A stretch of 10,166 nucleotides of DNA. Origin: Chitinophaga pinensis (GTDB taxonomy: Bacteria > Planctomycetota > Phycisphaerae > Phycisphaerales > SM1A02). Each line of letters opens with the position of its first letter. Within the stretch, counting starts at the first letter, position 1. A program made the translations under genes and the position numbers. Shown in pieces: positions 1 through 6,816 of the stretch. The stretch covers positions 1 through 10,166 of the forward strand of contig CALQCP020000069.1 in NCBI GenBank assembly GCA_943329105.2. Direction: 5' to 3'. A model generated the notes under the pieces. That model saw only the letters and a program-made list of their open reading frames with translations, was not told the DNA's origin and searched no databases.

Positions 1-519
1 ACGTTCGTCACACCTCCGTTTGCTGGGTATGTCAGCGGTCACAGCACCTACAGCCGCGCCGCTGCGGAGACCCTCACTACGCTGACCGGTGATGCGTTCT
101 TCCCAGGTGGCGTTGGTGAATACCTGTGCCTTCGTAACCAATTCCTGGTGTTTGAAGAGGGCCCGAGCGTCGATGTGCGCCTGCAGTGGGCCACCTACCG
201 CGACGCTGCCGAGCAGAGTGGTTTAAGCCGCATTTGGGGTGGAATTCATCCGCCCTTTGATGACATGCCTGGGCGTGCCATTGGCAAGCAAGTTGCGAGC
301 CGTGCATGGGCACGTGCGCGGCAACTGTGGAACACTCCAGCGTCATGCGACGCGGACCTGGACGGCAGTGGTAATACCGGTGGTGAAGACCTCGGCATAC
401 TGCTTGCCGCTTGGGGACCCGTGCTCGATCATCCGGCTGCGGATCTCAATGGTGACGGCGTGGTCAGCGGTGCCGATCTTGGGCTCATGCTCGCGGCATG
501 GGGGCCCTGCATTCACTAA
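1..519 (+). CDS. Vanadium-dependent haloperoxidase/PAP2-like enzyme with dockerin-like C-terminal tail (5' partial)
   Basis: The reading frame is open at the left edge, so only the last 172 codons are present, ending in TAA. Fragment residues 5-16 (TPPFAGYVSGHST region) contain the Ser-Gly-His triad of vanadium haloperoxidases. Residues 77-83 (R-I-W-G-G-I-H) give an Arg and His six residues apart, followed by an acidic pair at 87-88. In the Curvularia enzyme the matching vanadate ligands and catalytic residues are S402-G403-H404, R490 and H496; the Lys and Arg of the first motif would lie upstream of the window. Such enzymes oxidise halides with peroxide, or, in relatives of the same fold, act as acid phosphatases; the fragment cannot tell these apart. 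Residues 118-169 hold two dockerin-like repeats flanked by Cys116 and Cys170, which suggests export and a sorting or anchoring tail. The signal peptide is not visible. The gene is convergent with the pseudouridine synthase gene, with a 6-bp gap. The family call is strong; the true substrate is unknown. Confidence 0.87.
   Translation, partial: TFVTPPFAGYVSGHSTYSRAAAETLTTLTGDAFFPGGVGEYLCLRNQFLVFEEGPSVDVRLQWATYRDAAEQSGLSRIWGGIHPPFDDMPGRAIGKQVASRAWARARQLWNTPASCDADLDGSGNTGGEDLGILLAAWGPVLDHPAADLNGDGVVSGADLGLMLAAWGPCIH
352..507 (+). repeat. Two tandem dockerin-like/EF-hand-type repeats inside the haloperoxidase tail
   Basis: Two 23-codon units lie at 352-420 and 439-507, separated by six codons. 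Each reads ADL-x-G-x-G, then a Gly, DLG, a short hydrophobic run and LAAWGP. The Asp/Asn/Ser positions at alternate residues resemble the calcium loop of dockerin type I and EF-hand motifs. The first unit has D-L-D-G-S-G-N and the second D-L-N-G-D-G-V. Cysteines just before the first unit and just after the second could form a disulfide. The DNA of the two units differs at many synonymous positions, so the duplication is not recent. By family knowledge, this AAWGP-type tail is widespread at the C-termini of exported Phycisphaerae proteins; its partner is not known to me. Confidence 0.85.
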
Positions 520-525
520 CACGCC

Positions 526-1287
526 TCAGCGCAATTCGCGCGGCAGTGCAATGGTGGCATCGATGGCAACCTGCTTGAAGTGTTCAGGCAGCGGACACGT
601 CACCGTGACTGGGGCGCCGGTTGTTGGATGCGCAAATGTCAAGGTGAGTGCGTGCAATGCAAGTGGCTGCATGGCGCGACCCTTGGGCGGCCGACTGGTG
701 ATGGGCGGCAGATCCACTCGATAAACCGATTCGCCAACCACTGGGCAGCCAAGTTCCGCCATGTGCGCGCGGATCTGGTGCAGGCGACCGGTTTCGATTT
801 CTACATCTAAGAGTGTGCGCCGATGTCCGGAGCCGAGTGACTTCCAACGCGTGATGGCGGGTCGACCGCCGCCGCGATGATCGACCAGTGAAATCTTCAT
901 GTCGCCGCGGCGCACTTCGTCAAGGGGAAGTTCAATGCTTCCTTCCGGGCGCGGTGGCTTGCCTTCCACAATGGTCATGTAGCGCTTACGAACGGTCCGC
1001 GCGGCAAACTGCGCACGCAAGGCGTCGTAGGCGCTGGCTTCCAAAGCAATGATGATCGCTCCGCTTGAATCTCGGTCAAGGCGATGCACCAATCCAAAGT
1101 CGCGCGCGGTGCCGAGTGAACTTGCAAACGCTCCCCAGCGCGCAAAGATTCCATTCATGAGGCTGTCGTCGCGGTGCCCAAGGCCTGGTTCGCTGACTAC
1201 GCCCGCAGGCTTGGCGATGACAAGGAAGCCAGCATCTTCGTAGAGGACATCAAACTGGACCGCGGGATTTGGGATGGGCTGCGTCAT
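526..1287 (-). CDS. RluA-family RNA pseudouridine synthase
   Basis: This 253-residue protein isomerises specific uridines to pseudouridine in rRNA or tRNA in the cytoplasm. Visible family motifs, in order: VLYEDAGFLVIAKPAG (residues 14-29); the catalytic HRLDRDSSG (68-76), with Asp71 as the expected nucleophile; KRYMTIVEG (101-109); ETGRLHQIRAHM (165-176); and LHALTLTFAHP (211-221). There is no N-terminal S4 domain, so it resembles the short RluA/TruC-like forms; the target uridine cannot be predicted. I chose the ATG at 1287 because the frame stays open to 1458, but that extension would run into the divergent deacetylase gene and has no family similarity by eye, whereas the conserved domain begins about ten residues after this ATG. 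No strong Shine-Dalgarno sequence precedes it. It is divergent from the deacetylase gene (43-bp gap) and convergent with the haloperoxidase gene. Confidence 0.93.
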   Translation of the reverse strand: MTQPIPNPAVQFDVLYEDAGFLVIAKPAGVVSEPGLGHRDDSLMNGIFARWGAFASSLGTARDFGLVHRLDRDSSGAIIIALEASAYDALRAQFAARTVRKRYMTIVEGKPPRPEGSIELPLDEVRRGDMKISLVDHRGGGRPAITRWKSLGSGHRRTLLDVEIETGRLHQIRAHMAELGCPVVGESVYRVDLPPITSRPPKGRAMQPLALHALTLTFAHPTTGAPVTVTCPLPEHFKQVAIDATIALPRELR

Positions 1288-1330
1288 GGCTTCGTATGAT
1301 CGCGATGGTAGCTCGTTGTGAAGGCCGTGT
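1288..1330. promoter_or_regulatory. Divergent intergenic region between the pseudouridine synthase and deacetylase genes
   Basis: These 43 bp are the only non-coding space available for promoters of both divergent units. I see TATGAT at 1295-1300, a five-of-six match to a sigma-70 type -10 box for the plus-strand genes, but no good -35 at the right spacing. An 8-bp perfect palindrome ATCGCGAT lies at 1299-1306 and overlaps the putative -10. AAGG at 1321-1324, seven bases before the deacetylase ATG, is a plausible weak ribosome binding site. Promoters for either gene could also lie inside the opposite coding region. This is inference from position and weak matches only. Confidence 0.3.
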
Positions 1331-2110
1331 ATGTCGCATGCAGACCCAACCATCCTCCTGAGTTTCGATGTCGAGGAGTTTGACGCCCCGATTTCCCGGG
1401 GGCGGGCTATGTCGATGGCGGAGCAGATGGAGCAGGGTGGTCGCGGACAAGAACGCACGCTTTCCCTGCTTGATGGACTTCAGGTCCCGACCACCATGTT
1501 TACGACCGCCAACTTTGCAGAGTGGCATCCGGGGCTACTGACTCGCGCGGCGCGGAGCCATGAAATTGCAAGCCACGCGCGCTGGCACGCCAGTTTCGGC
1601 GTGGATGATCTGTCCACCAGCCGCGCCATCTTGCGCGCGGCAAGCGCTCAGGAAGTACTGGGGTTTCGTCGGCCCCGCCTGCAGTACACGGACCCAGGCG
1701 CCATTGCCGCGGCGGGCTATGCGTATGACAGTTCGGTAAACCCGATCTGGCTACCGGGTCGATACAGCAACCGTTCACTGCCGCGCGTTCCGTATCGGGT
1801 GGGCGGCATTCTTGAAGTTCCCATCTCCACCACTCCGGGACTTCGGCTGCCGCTGTTTTGGCTGGCATGGAAGAACCTACCGATGCCCATCGTGCGCGAC
1901 GCGTGTGAGCGCTGCCTTGCTGCGGACGGCGTATTGAATCTGTTCTGGCACCCCTGGGAATTCATCGATCTGCGCGGCGCGGGATTGCCGCTACACATGC
2001 GCCGGATAGATGGCGAACGCATGTGCGATCGATTTGCGGCGTTCGTTGATTGGCTGCGATCGCGGGGGCGCTTTGCGACATTCACGGAGTGGATGGGGCG
2101 CGGGATATGA
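1331..2110 (+). CDS. Polysaccharide deacetylase, NodB/carbohydrate esterase 4-like
   Basis: A 259-residue protein expected to remove N- or O-acetyl groups from a glycan using a metal ion. Motifs seen: LSFDVEEFD at residues 10-18, where Asp13 matches the catalytic-base Asp of NodB motif 1; HEIASHARWH at 77-86, where His82 and His86 match the metal-binding His-x3-His; GFRRPR at 111-116, the Arg-Pro motif 3; and FWHPWEF at 205-211, with His207 as the likely catalytic His. The length fits a single NodB domain. There is no signal peptide or membrane segment, so it probably acts in the cytoplasm on a lipid-linked or nucleotide-linked sugar, or on an exopolysaccharide intermediate; this is inferred. 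The second acidic residue of motif 1 is Glu rather than Asp, as in several exopolysaccharide-locus deacetylases. It is the first gene of a three-gene run and ends 7 bp before the channel gene. Confidence 0.86.
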   Translation: MSHADPTILLSFDVEEFDAPISRGRAMSMAEQMEQGGRGQERTLSLLDGLQVPTTMFTTANFAEWHPGLLTRAARSHEIASHARWHASFGVDDLSTSRAILRAASAQEVLGFRRPRLQYTDPGAIAAAGYAYDSSVNPIWLPGRYSNRSLPRVPYRVGGILEVPISTTPGLRLPLFWLAWKNLPMPIVRDACERCLAADGVLNLFWHPWEFIDLRGAGLPLHMRRIDGERMCDRFAAFVDWLRSRGRFATFTEWMGRGI

Positions 2111-2117
2111 TTCCGTG

Positions 2118-4700
2118 ATGCAACAAGTGTTGAAGGGATTCATGGTGGTGCTGATGGCGATGTTCATCAGTACCAACGCAGGCGCGACATCTACATCATT
2201 GCCTCTGCAAGTGCAAAGTGCGCAAGCGGCCGAGAGTGATCCGCGGATTGCAGCCATTGCCCGTGACAACCAGGAAGCAGCCAGCGAAACAGCGCGAGTG
2301 CGCGCTGCGCAGGAACATGTCAGCGAAGTGGTTGGCAATCTCAAGGTTGCCATCAAGGAACTGCGTGCTATCAAGGAGTCCGACGAACGGCGGGTTCTAC
2401 TCGCGGGAAGTGGATCCGACCCGATCACCGAGGTACTGCTACGACATCGCGATTCGCTGCCGCCGCTAGCGAATCAGCGTCGTGATTTAGAAGCAGCGCG
2501 GACCGGGGCTGCAACGGCAGAGATCGAACGGCTGGACGCAGCGGAAGATCTTGCCAGTGCGGAACGAACCGATGAGGCTGCGGAGGCATTGATCGCCGAT
2601 CAACCAACCGGGCATACCACTGCCGCGGAATTGGCGCCGCTCTTTCGTCAGCGTGCTGACCAGTACCTCCGACCACTGGTTTCGGCACTCACTTCGTACT
2701 CCGCGATCCTTGCGGAGGAAGTGGTGGTTCGTAGCGAATACACGGAACTTCTTGAGCAGTATCGGAACATCATTGATACGCACTTGTTGTGGCTACCCGA
2801 TATGCCCGTGATTGGTGAGCGAGATGTGCGCGGGGTAACCGCGCATGTCGGTCGCTATGCAACCCGACCCTTCTGGGGCGCTATCGGTGAGGACCTCGTT
2901 GATAGCTTTCGATTCCGTCCATTCCGATGGATTGGCGGTGCGGTGCTGGTACTGGCATTGGCATTGATTCGTGGGCGTGGTTTCCGATTCATCTCCAAAA
3001 CGCCGTTGCCTGGCAGTTCCACCGAAGCGGGGTTAATCAATATTGCCAGCGCGGTGCTTGAATCGGTGATCTTGGCTGCGCCGATTCCGCTTGCACTGCA
3101 GTTTGCTGGGTTGTTGATCGAATCCACACCGGCTGCAGCCACCGCGGCGCCGTTTGGTTCCGCCATGCATTCGGTCGCTGGATACGCATTCCTGATTTCG
3201 TTTGCACTGGCACTTTCAGCGCACGGTGGAGCGGGTGAGCGGCAACTTGGCTGGTCGCTGTCAACGATGACCTCCATTCGGCGCGCGATGTTGGCACTTG
3301 CTGCAGGATTTCTGCCAGCGATCTTTGTTGCCCAAGCCAGCTTGAATATGGACGGTATTGCCGGCAGCGAGGAGATTGCACGGTGGGCGGTGATTGTGGC
3401 GCTCTTGGTATTGACCGCTGTTTCTGCACGCATCTTTCGGCCGTCGCATGGGGTGTTCTCTGGGGTGATTACGGCAAATCCAACTGGTTTGATTTCCATA
3501 CTGCGGCCAGTGTGGTACTCCGTTTGCGCACTCCTGCCGGCAGTGTTGGCGTTAGGTGCGGCGGCCGGTTATGTCATTACTGCCATCACCGTGATCGAGA
3601 ACATTGCGCGGAGTTACTGGGTGATATTGCTTCTTGCCGTCGGCATCTCCGCGCTCGGGCGCATTGGGGGTGCGGCGCTTGATCGGTTTGACCTTGCTGG
3701 CCAGTTGGAAGCGCGCGAAGAGGCGCGCTTTGAAGATCAGCTGCGGAGCTTTGGCAGGCTGCTCTTGGCGTTTGTCACCGTCGCTGGATTGGCATGGGCA
3801 TGGAATGACTTGATTCCGGCGTTTGGAATTGTGAGCAACATGGCAGTGTGGACGGTGGCTGCGGGCGAAGGAAGCGCGCGCGTGCCCGTGACTGTCCGCG
3901 ACGCTGTGTTCTGCGTGGCCACCGTGGTGGTGACCATGTCGCTGGTGCGGGACTTGCCAGGAATCATCAACATCGTGATTCTTCGGCGCTTTCCGATTGA
4001 TCGCAGTGCGCGCTACGCGTTGGTTGCGCTCGGCAGGTATTTGATTGTGGTCACTGGAATCATCGTGGCGCTCGCGTGCTTGCGTATTCGTTGGAACGAT
4101 GTGCAATGGCTTGCAGCAGCAGTGACCGTTGGACTTGGATTTGGTTTGCAGGAGATCTTTGCAAACTTCGTCTCTGGTCTCATTCTGCTGGCGGAGCGAC
4201 CGGTACGGATTGGTGACTTGGTAACCATTGACGGCATTTCTGGTCGCGTGTCTCGCATTGCCGCCCGCGCCACCACGATCGTTGACTTTGACAACAAGGA
4301 TGTGATCATTCCGAACAAGCAACTGATTACTGGCAAGATCACCAACTGGACGCTGCAAGAGTCAAGCGTGCGCGTCACCATTCGGGTTTCTGTTGAGGCC
4401 GATGCTGATCTTGATTCGGCAGTCGCCGGACTGCGTGAAGCGGCGGCTGGCTCTGCTAGCGTCATTGCTAATCCTGGTCCGGAGGTTCTGTTGGTTGGAT
4501 TTACTTCTGGGTCTGCCGATATTGATGTCTCCATCTATGTAGCGCGTCCGGGGGATCTGCAGCCCGCGCGCCATGATTTGGTGGGACGAAGCAAGCGAAT
4601 CTTGGCTGAACGGGGCATTGCTATTGCCATTCCACAAATGGACGTTCATGTGCGCGGTGCACCATCATTCAATGCCAATGCGCCGCAGGGCGCTCGCTGA
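2118..4700 (+). CDS. Large mechanosensitive channel, MscK/MscM-type MscS superfamily protein
   Basis: An 860-residue inner-membrane channel expected to open under membrane tension and release solutes on hypo-osmotic shock. Residues 1-23 form a signal peptide (hydrophobic core after Lys6, cleavage near NAGA-T). Residues about 30-240 are Ala/Glu/Arg-rich with coiled-coil character and probably sit in the periplasm. From about residue 268 I count some eleven hydrophobic segments. The last is the pore helix, with the Gly/Ala-rich VGLGFGLQEIFANFVSGLIL (from about residue 670), followed by the beta domain signature ERPVRIGDLVTIDG and the DVIIPNKQLITGKITNW motif. This order matches E. coli MscK and MscM, but those are about 1,100 residues, so the periplasmic part here is much shorter. 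I chose the ATG at 2118 because it begins the signal peptide and follows the deacetylase stop by 7 bp; the open frame upstream overlaps that gene. An in-frame GTG lies immediately before it. Likely co-transcribed with both neighbours. Confidence 0.93.
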   Translation: MQQVLKGFMVVLMAMFISTNAGATSTSLPLQVQSAQAAESDPRIAAIARDNQEAASETARVRAAQEHVSEVVGNLKVAIKELRAIKESDERRVLLAGSGSDPITEVLLRHRDSLPPLANQRRDLEAARTGAATAEIERLDAAEDLASAERTDEAAEALIADQPTGHTTAAELAPLFRQRADQYLRPLVSALTSYSAILAEEVVVRSEYTELLEQYRNIIDTHLLWLPDMPVIGERDVRGVTAHVGRYATRPFWGAIGEDLVDSFRFRPFRWIGGAVLVLALALIRGRGFRFISKTPLPGSSTEAGLINIASAVLESVILAAPIPLALQFAGLLIESTPAAATAAPFGSAMHSVAGYAFLISFALALSAHGGAGERQLGWSLSTMTSIRRAMLALAAGFLPAIFVAQASLNMDGIAGSEEIARWAVIVALLVLTAVSARIFRPSHGVFSGVITANPTGLISILRPVWYSVCALLPAVLALGAAAGYVITAITVIENIARSYWVILLLAVGISALGRIGGAALDRFDLAGQLEAREEARFEDQLRSFGRLLLAFVTVAGLAWAWNDLIPAFGIVSNMAVWTVAAGEGSARVPVTVRDAVFCVATVVVTMSLVRDLPGIINIVILRRFPIDRSARYALVALGRYLIVVTGIIVALACLRIRWNDVQWLAAAVTVGLGFGLQEIFANFVSGLILLAERPVRIGDLVTIDGISGRVSRIAARATTIVDFDNKDVIIPNKQLITGKITNWTLQESSVRVTIRVSVEADADLDSAVAGLREAAAGSASVIANPGPEVLLVGFTSGSADIDVSIYVARPGDLQPARHDLVGRSKRILAERGIAIAIPQMDVHVRGAPSFNANAPQGAR

Positions 4701-4724
4701 TTGTCTATCGATAAAGAAACCCAC

Positions 4725-5927
4725 ATGACCATACAAACCACCCCACGCAACTTTGGAACGTCAGCTCGCCTGCAGCCCTTTGGGGAGAGTGTGTTCGCCA
4801 CCATTTCAAGACTCGCCGCGCAACATGGCGCAGTGAATTTGGGGCAGGGTTTCCCCAACTTTGATGGTCCGCCGTTCGTCAAGGATGCCGGCATGCGTGC
4901 TATCAAGGATGGATTTGGTCAGTACGCGCGGACCTTTGGTGTGCCGGAACTCAACGCAGCCGTGGCGGCTCGCTTTCGGGCCACCAGCGGCATTGAAGTT
5001 GCTCCCGACGCGGAGGTCACAGTCACCAGCGGTTGCACGGAGGCGATTGCTGCCGTCATGCTTGGGCTCATTAATCCGGGTGACGAAGTGGTGCTGGTGG
5101 AACCATTTTATGACTCGTATGCGGCGTGCGTGGCAATGGCAGGTGGAACCGTCCGCGCCATCCGTTTGCGCGCGCCGGAATTTGCATTTCCGATTGATGA
5201 ACTCCGCCGCGTCGTTGGGCCACAAACCAAGGCGATTTTGATCAATAGCCCTCACAATCCGCTTGGTCGAGTGCTGACGCGCTCCGAACTGGAAGGCATC
5301 GCCGCGGTGGCACGGGCCGCCGATTGCTTGGTGTTCTCTGACGAGGTGTACGAGGAGATTTGGTTTGGCGAGCCGCCGGTTTCTATTTCCACGCTGCCAG
5401 GAATGCGCGAACGCACCGTGGTGATGTCAAGCCTTGGCAAGACCTTCAGTCTGACCGGTTGGAAGATTGGTTGGACCATCGCGCCTCCCAACCTGACGGC
5501 CGGCATTCGTGCCGCGCATCAATTCCTGACATTCTGCAGCGCCACTCCACTGCAGCGCGCTGCGGTTGATGCATTGCAAGCCCCGCGTTCGTACTACGAA
5601 GCGCTGCGTGCTGATTACCTGATGCGCCGGGATGCCATGCTCACCGTGCTGCGCGGCGCTGGCTTTGACCCCTACGTTCCGGACGGTTCATACTTCGTGG
5701 TAGCAGAGCACGAACGGTTTGGTTTTCCAAACGACTTTGCGTTTGCGCTGCACTTAGTTGAGAAAGTCGGCGTGGCGTGTATTCCGTGCAGTGCCTTCTA
5801 TGCGCCGCAGGCCGATGGGACCAAGGACGCGGATGCCTGCCGGTTAGTGCGCTTTGCGTTCTGCAAGACTGACGAAACGATTCGTGATGCAGGGATTCGA
5901 CTGCGTTCGCTCAGCGCGCGTTCTTAA
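4725..5927 (+). CDS. PLP-dependent class I aminotransferase, kynurenine/methionine aminotransferase-like
   Basis: A 400-residue cytoplasmic fold-type I aminotransferase. Numbered from the ATG at 4725: VNLGQGFPNF at 37-46, typical of the kynurenine aminotransferase I / YbdL branch; NSPHNPLG at 174-181, with Asn178 as cofactor contact; FSDEVYE at 204-210, with Asp206 pairing to the pyridine nitrogen and Tyr209; SSLGKTFSLTGWK at 235-247, with Lys239 as the Schiff-base lysine; and RLVRFAFCK at 373-381, with Arg376 expected to bind the substrate carboxylate. All key residues are present. Likely substrates are methionine, glutamine, kynurenine or aromatic amino acids with a 2-oxo acid acceptor; succinyl-diaminopimelate aminotransferase is an alternative. 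I prefer this ATG, preceded by a weak AAAGAA, over an in-frame TTG at 4701 directly after the channel stop. The stop overlaps that of the M48 gene. Confidence 0.93.
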   Translation: MTIQTTPRNFGTSARLQPFGESVFATISRLAAQHGAVNLGQGFPNFDGPPFVKDAGMRAIKDGFGQYARTFGVPELNAAVAARFRATSGIEVAPDAEVTVTSGCTEAIAAVMLGLINPGDEVVLVEPFYDSYAACVAMAGGTVRAIRLRAPEFAFPIDELRRVVGPQTKAILINSPHNPLGRVLTRSELEGIAAVARAADCLVFSDEVYEEIWFGEPPVSISTLPGMRERTVVMSSLGKTFSLTGWKIGWTIAPPNLTAGIRAAHQFLTFCSATPLQRAAVDALQAPRSYYEALRADYLMRRDAMLTVLRGAGFDPYVPDGSYFVVAEHERFGFPNDFAFALHLVEKVGVACIPCSAFYAPQADGTKDADACRLVRFAFCKTDETIRDAGIRLRSLSARS

Positions 5928-6769
5928 TTCTTCGATTGGACTTTCGGCGCGCCGCCATCACGGGCGATAGCGGCTTCATAGAGTCGCATGGCCTTTGGCA
6001 TGAGCTTGTTCAGGCGGGCGATCCGAGTGTCGTCGCTTGGATGCGTGGAGAGGAATTCTGGTGGAGCACCGGATTTCTCTGACATACGCCTCCACAACGT
6101 GATGGACGAGCGCGGGTCGTATCCAGCATCGGCGGCGATCATCAAACCGAGGTTGTCGGCTTCAGATTCCTGCATTCGGCTCCACGGGAGCAGCACACCG
6201 ACGTTGGAGCCAAGCCCCATGGCGGCCATGGTTGCTTGCTGTGCCGCTGGGCTCATATCGCCGAGCGCCACCGCGGTGCCCTGCATGGCGCCTTGGACAA
6301 TCACGTTGCCAGAGATGCGCTCGCCGGCGTGACGGGCAATGGCATGGGACGCCTCATGCCCCATGACCACTGCGAGTTCGTCATCGGACTGCGCCATCTG
6401 CAGTAGGCCTGTGTAGACCGCCGACTTACCGCCCGGCAATGCCCATGCGTTCACCGTGGCTGGGTCATCAATGACCGTCCATTGCCACTCAAAGTCCTTG
6501 ACTGCGTTGCGATGCAGCCGTTCTGAAGCGTCCTCAATCCGAGTGGCCACGCGCTGAACCCGGTCATAGTCTGGCCCGGAAGTCACCTTCTTGACGCCCT
6601 TCTCAGAAAGGGCTTCTTGATACGCCTCATCGCCGAGTTGGCGTTCTTCGGCTGGCGAAAGGATGTTCAGCTGGCTACGACGAGTACCACTCACCGTGTT
6701 ACATGCAACCACCACGGTGATACAGGCGATGGGGGTGGCGCGGAGGAGTGATCGGATGCTGCTGCGCAT
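5924..6769 (-). CDS. M48-family zinc metalloprotease lipoprotein (LoiP/BepA/Oma1-like)
   Basis: A 281-residue protease expected to degrade or quality-check envelope proteins. The N-terminus has basic residues, a hydrophobic stretch and a lipobox VVAC with Cys23, so it is probably a lipid-anchored lipoprotein; the residue after Cys is Asn, not Asp. The zinc site is HEASH at 138-142 (His138, Glu139, His142), with the third ligand probably Glu201 in MQESEADNLG. TVNAWALPGGKSAVYTGLL (105-123) is the usual substrate-cleft strand before the zinc helix. STHPSDDTRIARL (241-253) is the conserved distal motif; its His243 corresponds to the regulatory His of E. coli BepA. There is no TPR domain, so the length fits LoiP-type rather than BepA. 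The ATG at 6769 is chosen because it begins the signal peptide; I see no good Shine-Dalgarno. It is the last gene of the minus-strand run, 47 bp after the DUF155-like gene. Confidence 0.93.
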   Translation of the reverse strand: MRSSIRSLLRATPIACITVVVACNTVSGTRRSQLNILSPAEERQLGDEAYQEALSEKGVKKVTSGPDYDRVQRVATRIEDASERLHRNAVKDFEWQWTVIDDPATVNAWALPGGKSAVYTGLLQMAQSDDELAVVMGHEASHAIARHAGERISGNVIVQGAMQGTAVALGDMSPAAQQATMAAMGLGSNVGVLLPWSRMQESEADNLGLMIAADAGYDPRSSITLWRRMSEKSGAPPEFLSTHPSDDTRIARLNKLMPKAMRLYEAAIARDGGAPKVQSKN

Positions 6770-6800
6770 GTTCTGATGATAGTTCGCTCAGCGCACTTTG

Positions 6801-6815
6801 GCCGGTTTCACCGGC
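6801..6815 (-). other. Small perfect hairpin just after the DUF155-like stop codon
   Basis: On the minus-strand transcript GCCGGT and ACCGGC form a 6-bp GC-rich stem around a 3-base GAA loop (or a 5-bp stem with a UGAAA loop), starting one base after the TAA stop. No run of U follows, so it is not a standard intrinsic terminator. It could stabilise the mRNA end, act as a weak attenuator before the M48 gene, or be chance in GC-rich DNA. It lies in the longest gap of the window (6770-6816); I see nothing else in that gap. Confidence 0.4.
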
Positions 6816-6816
6816 A

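Noticed and set aside
346..510. Cellulosome-type dockerin
   Set aside because: The repeats resemble dockerins in calcium-loop spacing, but the AAWGP endings are those of planctomycete exported proteins, and nothing in the window suggests a cohesin scaffold or cellulosome.
1288..1458. Longer N-terminus for the pseudouridine synthase starting at 1458
   Set aside because: It would overlap the start of the divergent deacetylase by over 120 bases, and the added residues do not look like an S4 or any other domain.
2010..2117. Upstream start for the mechanosensitive channel gene
   Set aside because: It would overlap the deacetylase by about 100 bases and put 36 hydrophilic residues before an evident signal peptide.
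2855..4534. Long antisense open frames opposite the channel gene (for example 3552-4358 and 2855-3499 on the minus strand)
   Set aside because: They lie wholly inside a well-supported channel gene, show low-complexity composition and no recognisable motifs, and are expected by-products of GC-biased codon use.
4701..4724. TTG start for the aminotransferase directly after the channel stop
   Set aside because: Possible, but the ATG at 4725 is better placed relative to the family N-terminus and has a weak purine-rich site before it; the TATCGATA palindrome here (4706-4713) is too short to call an operator.
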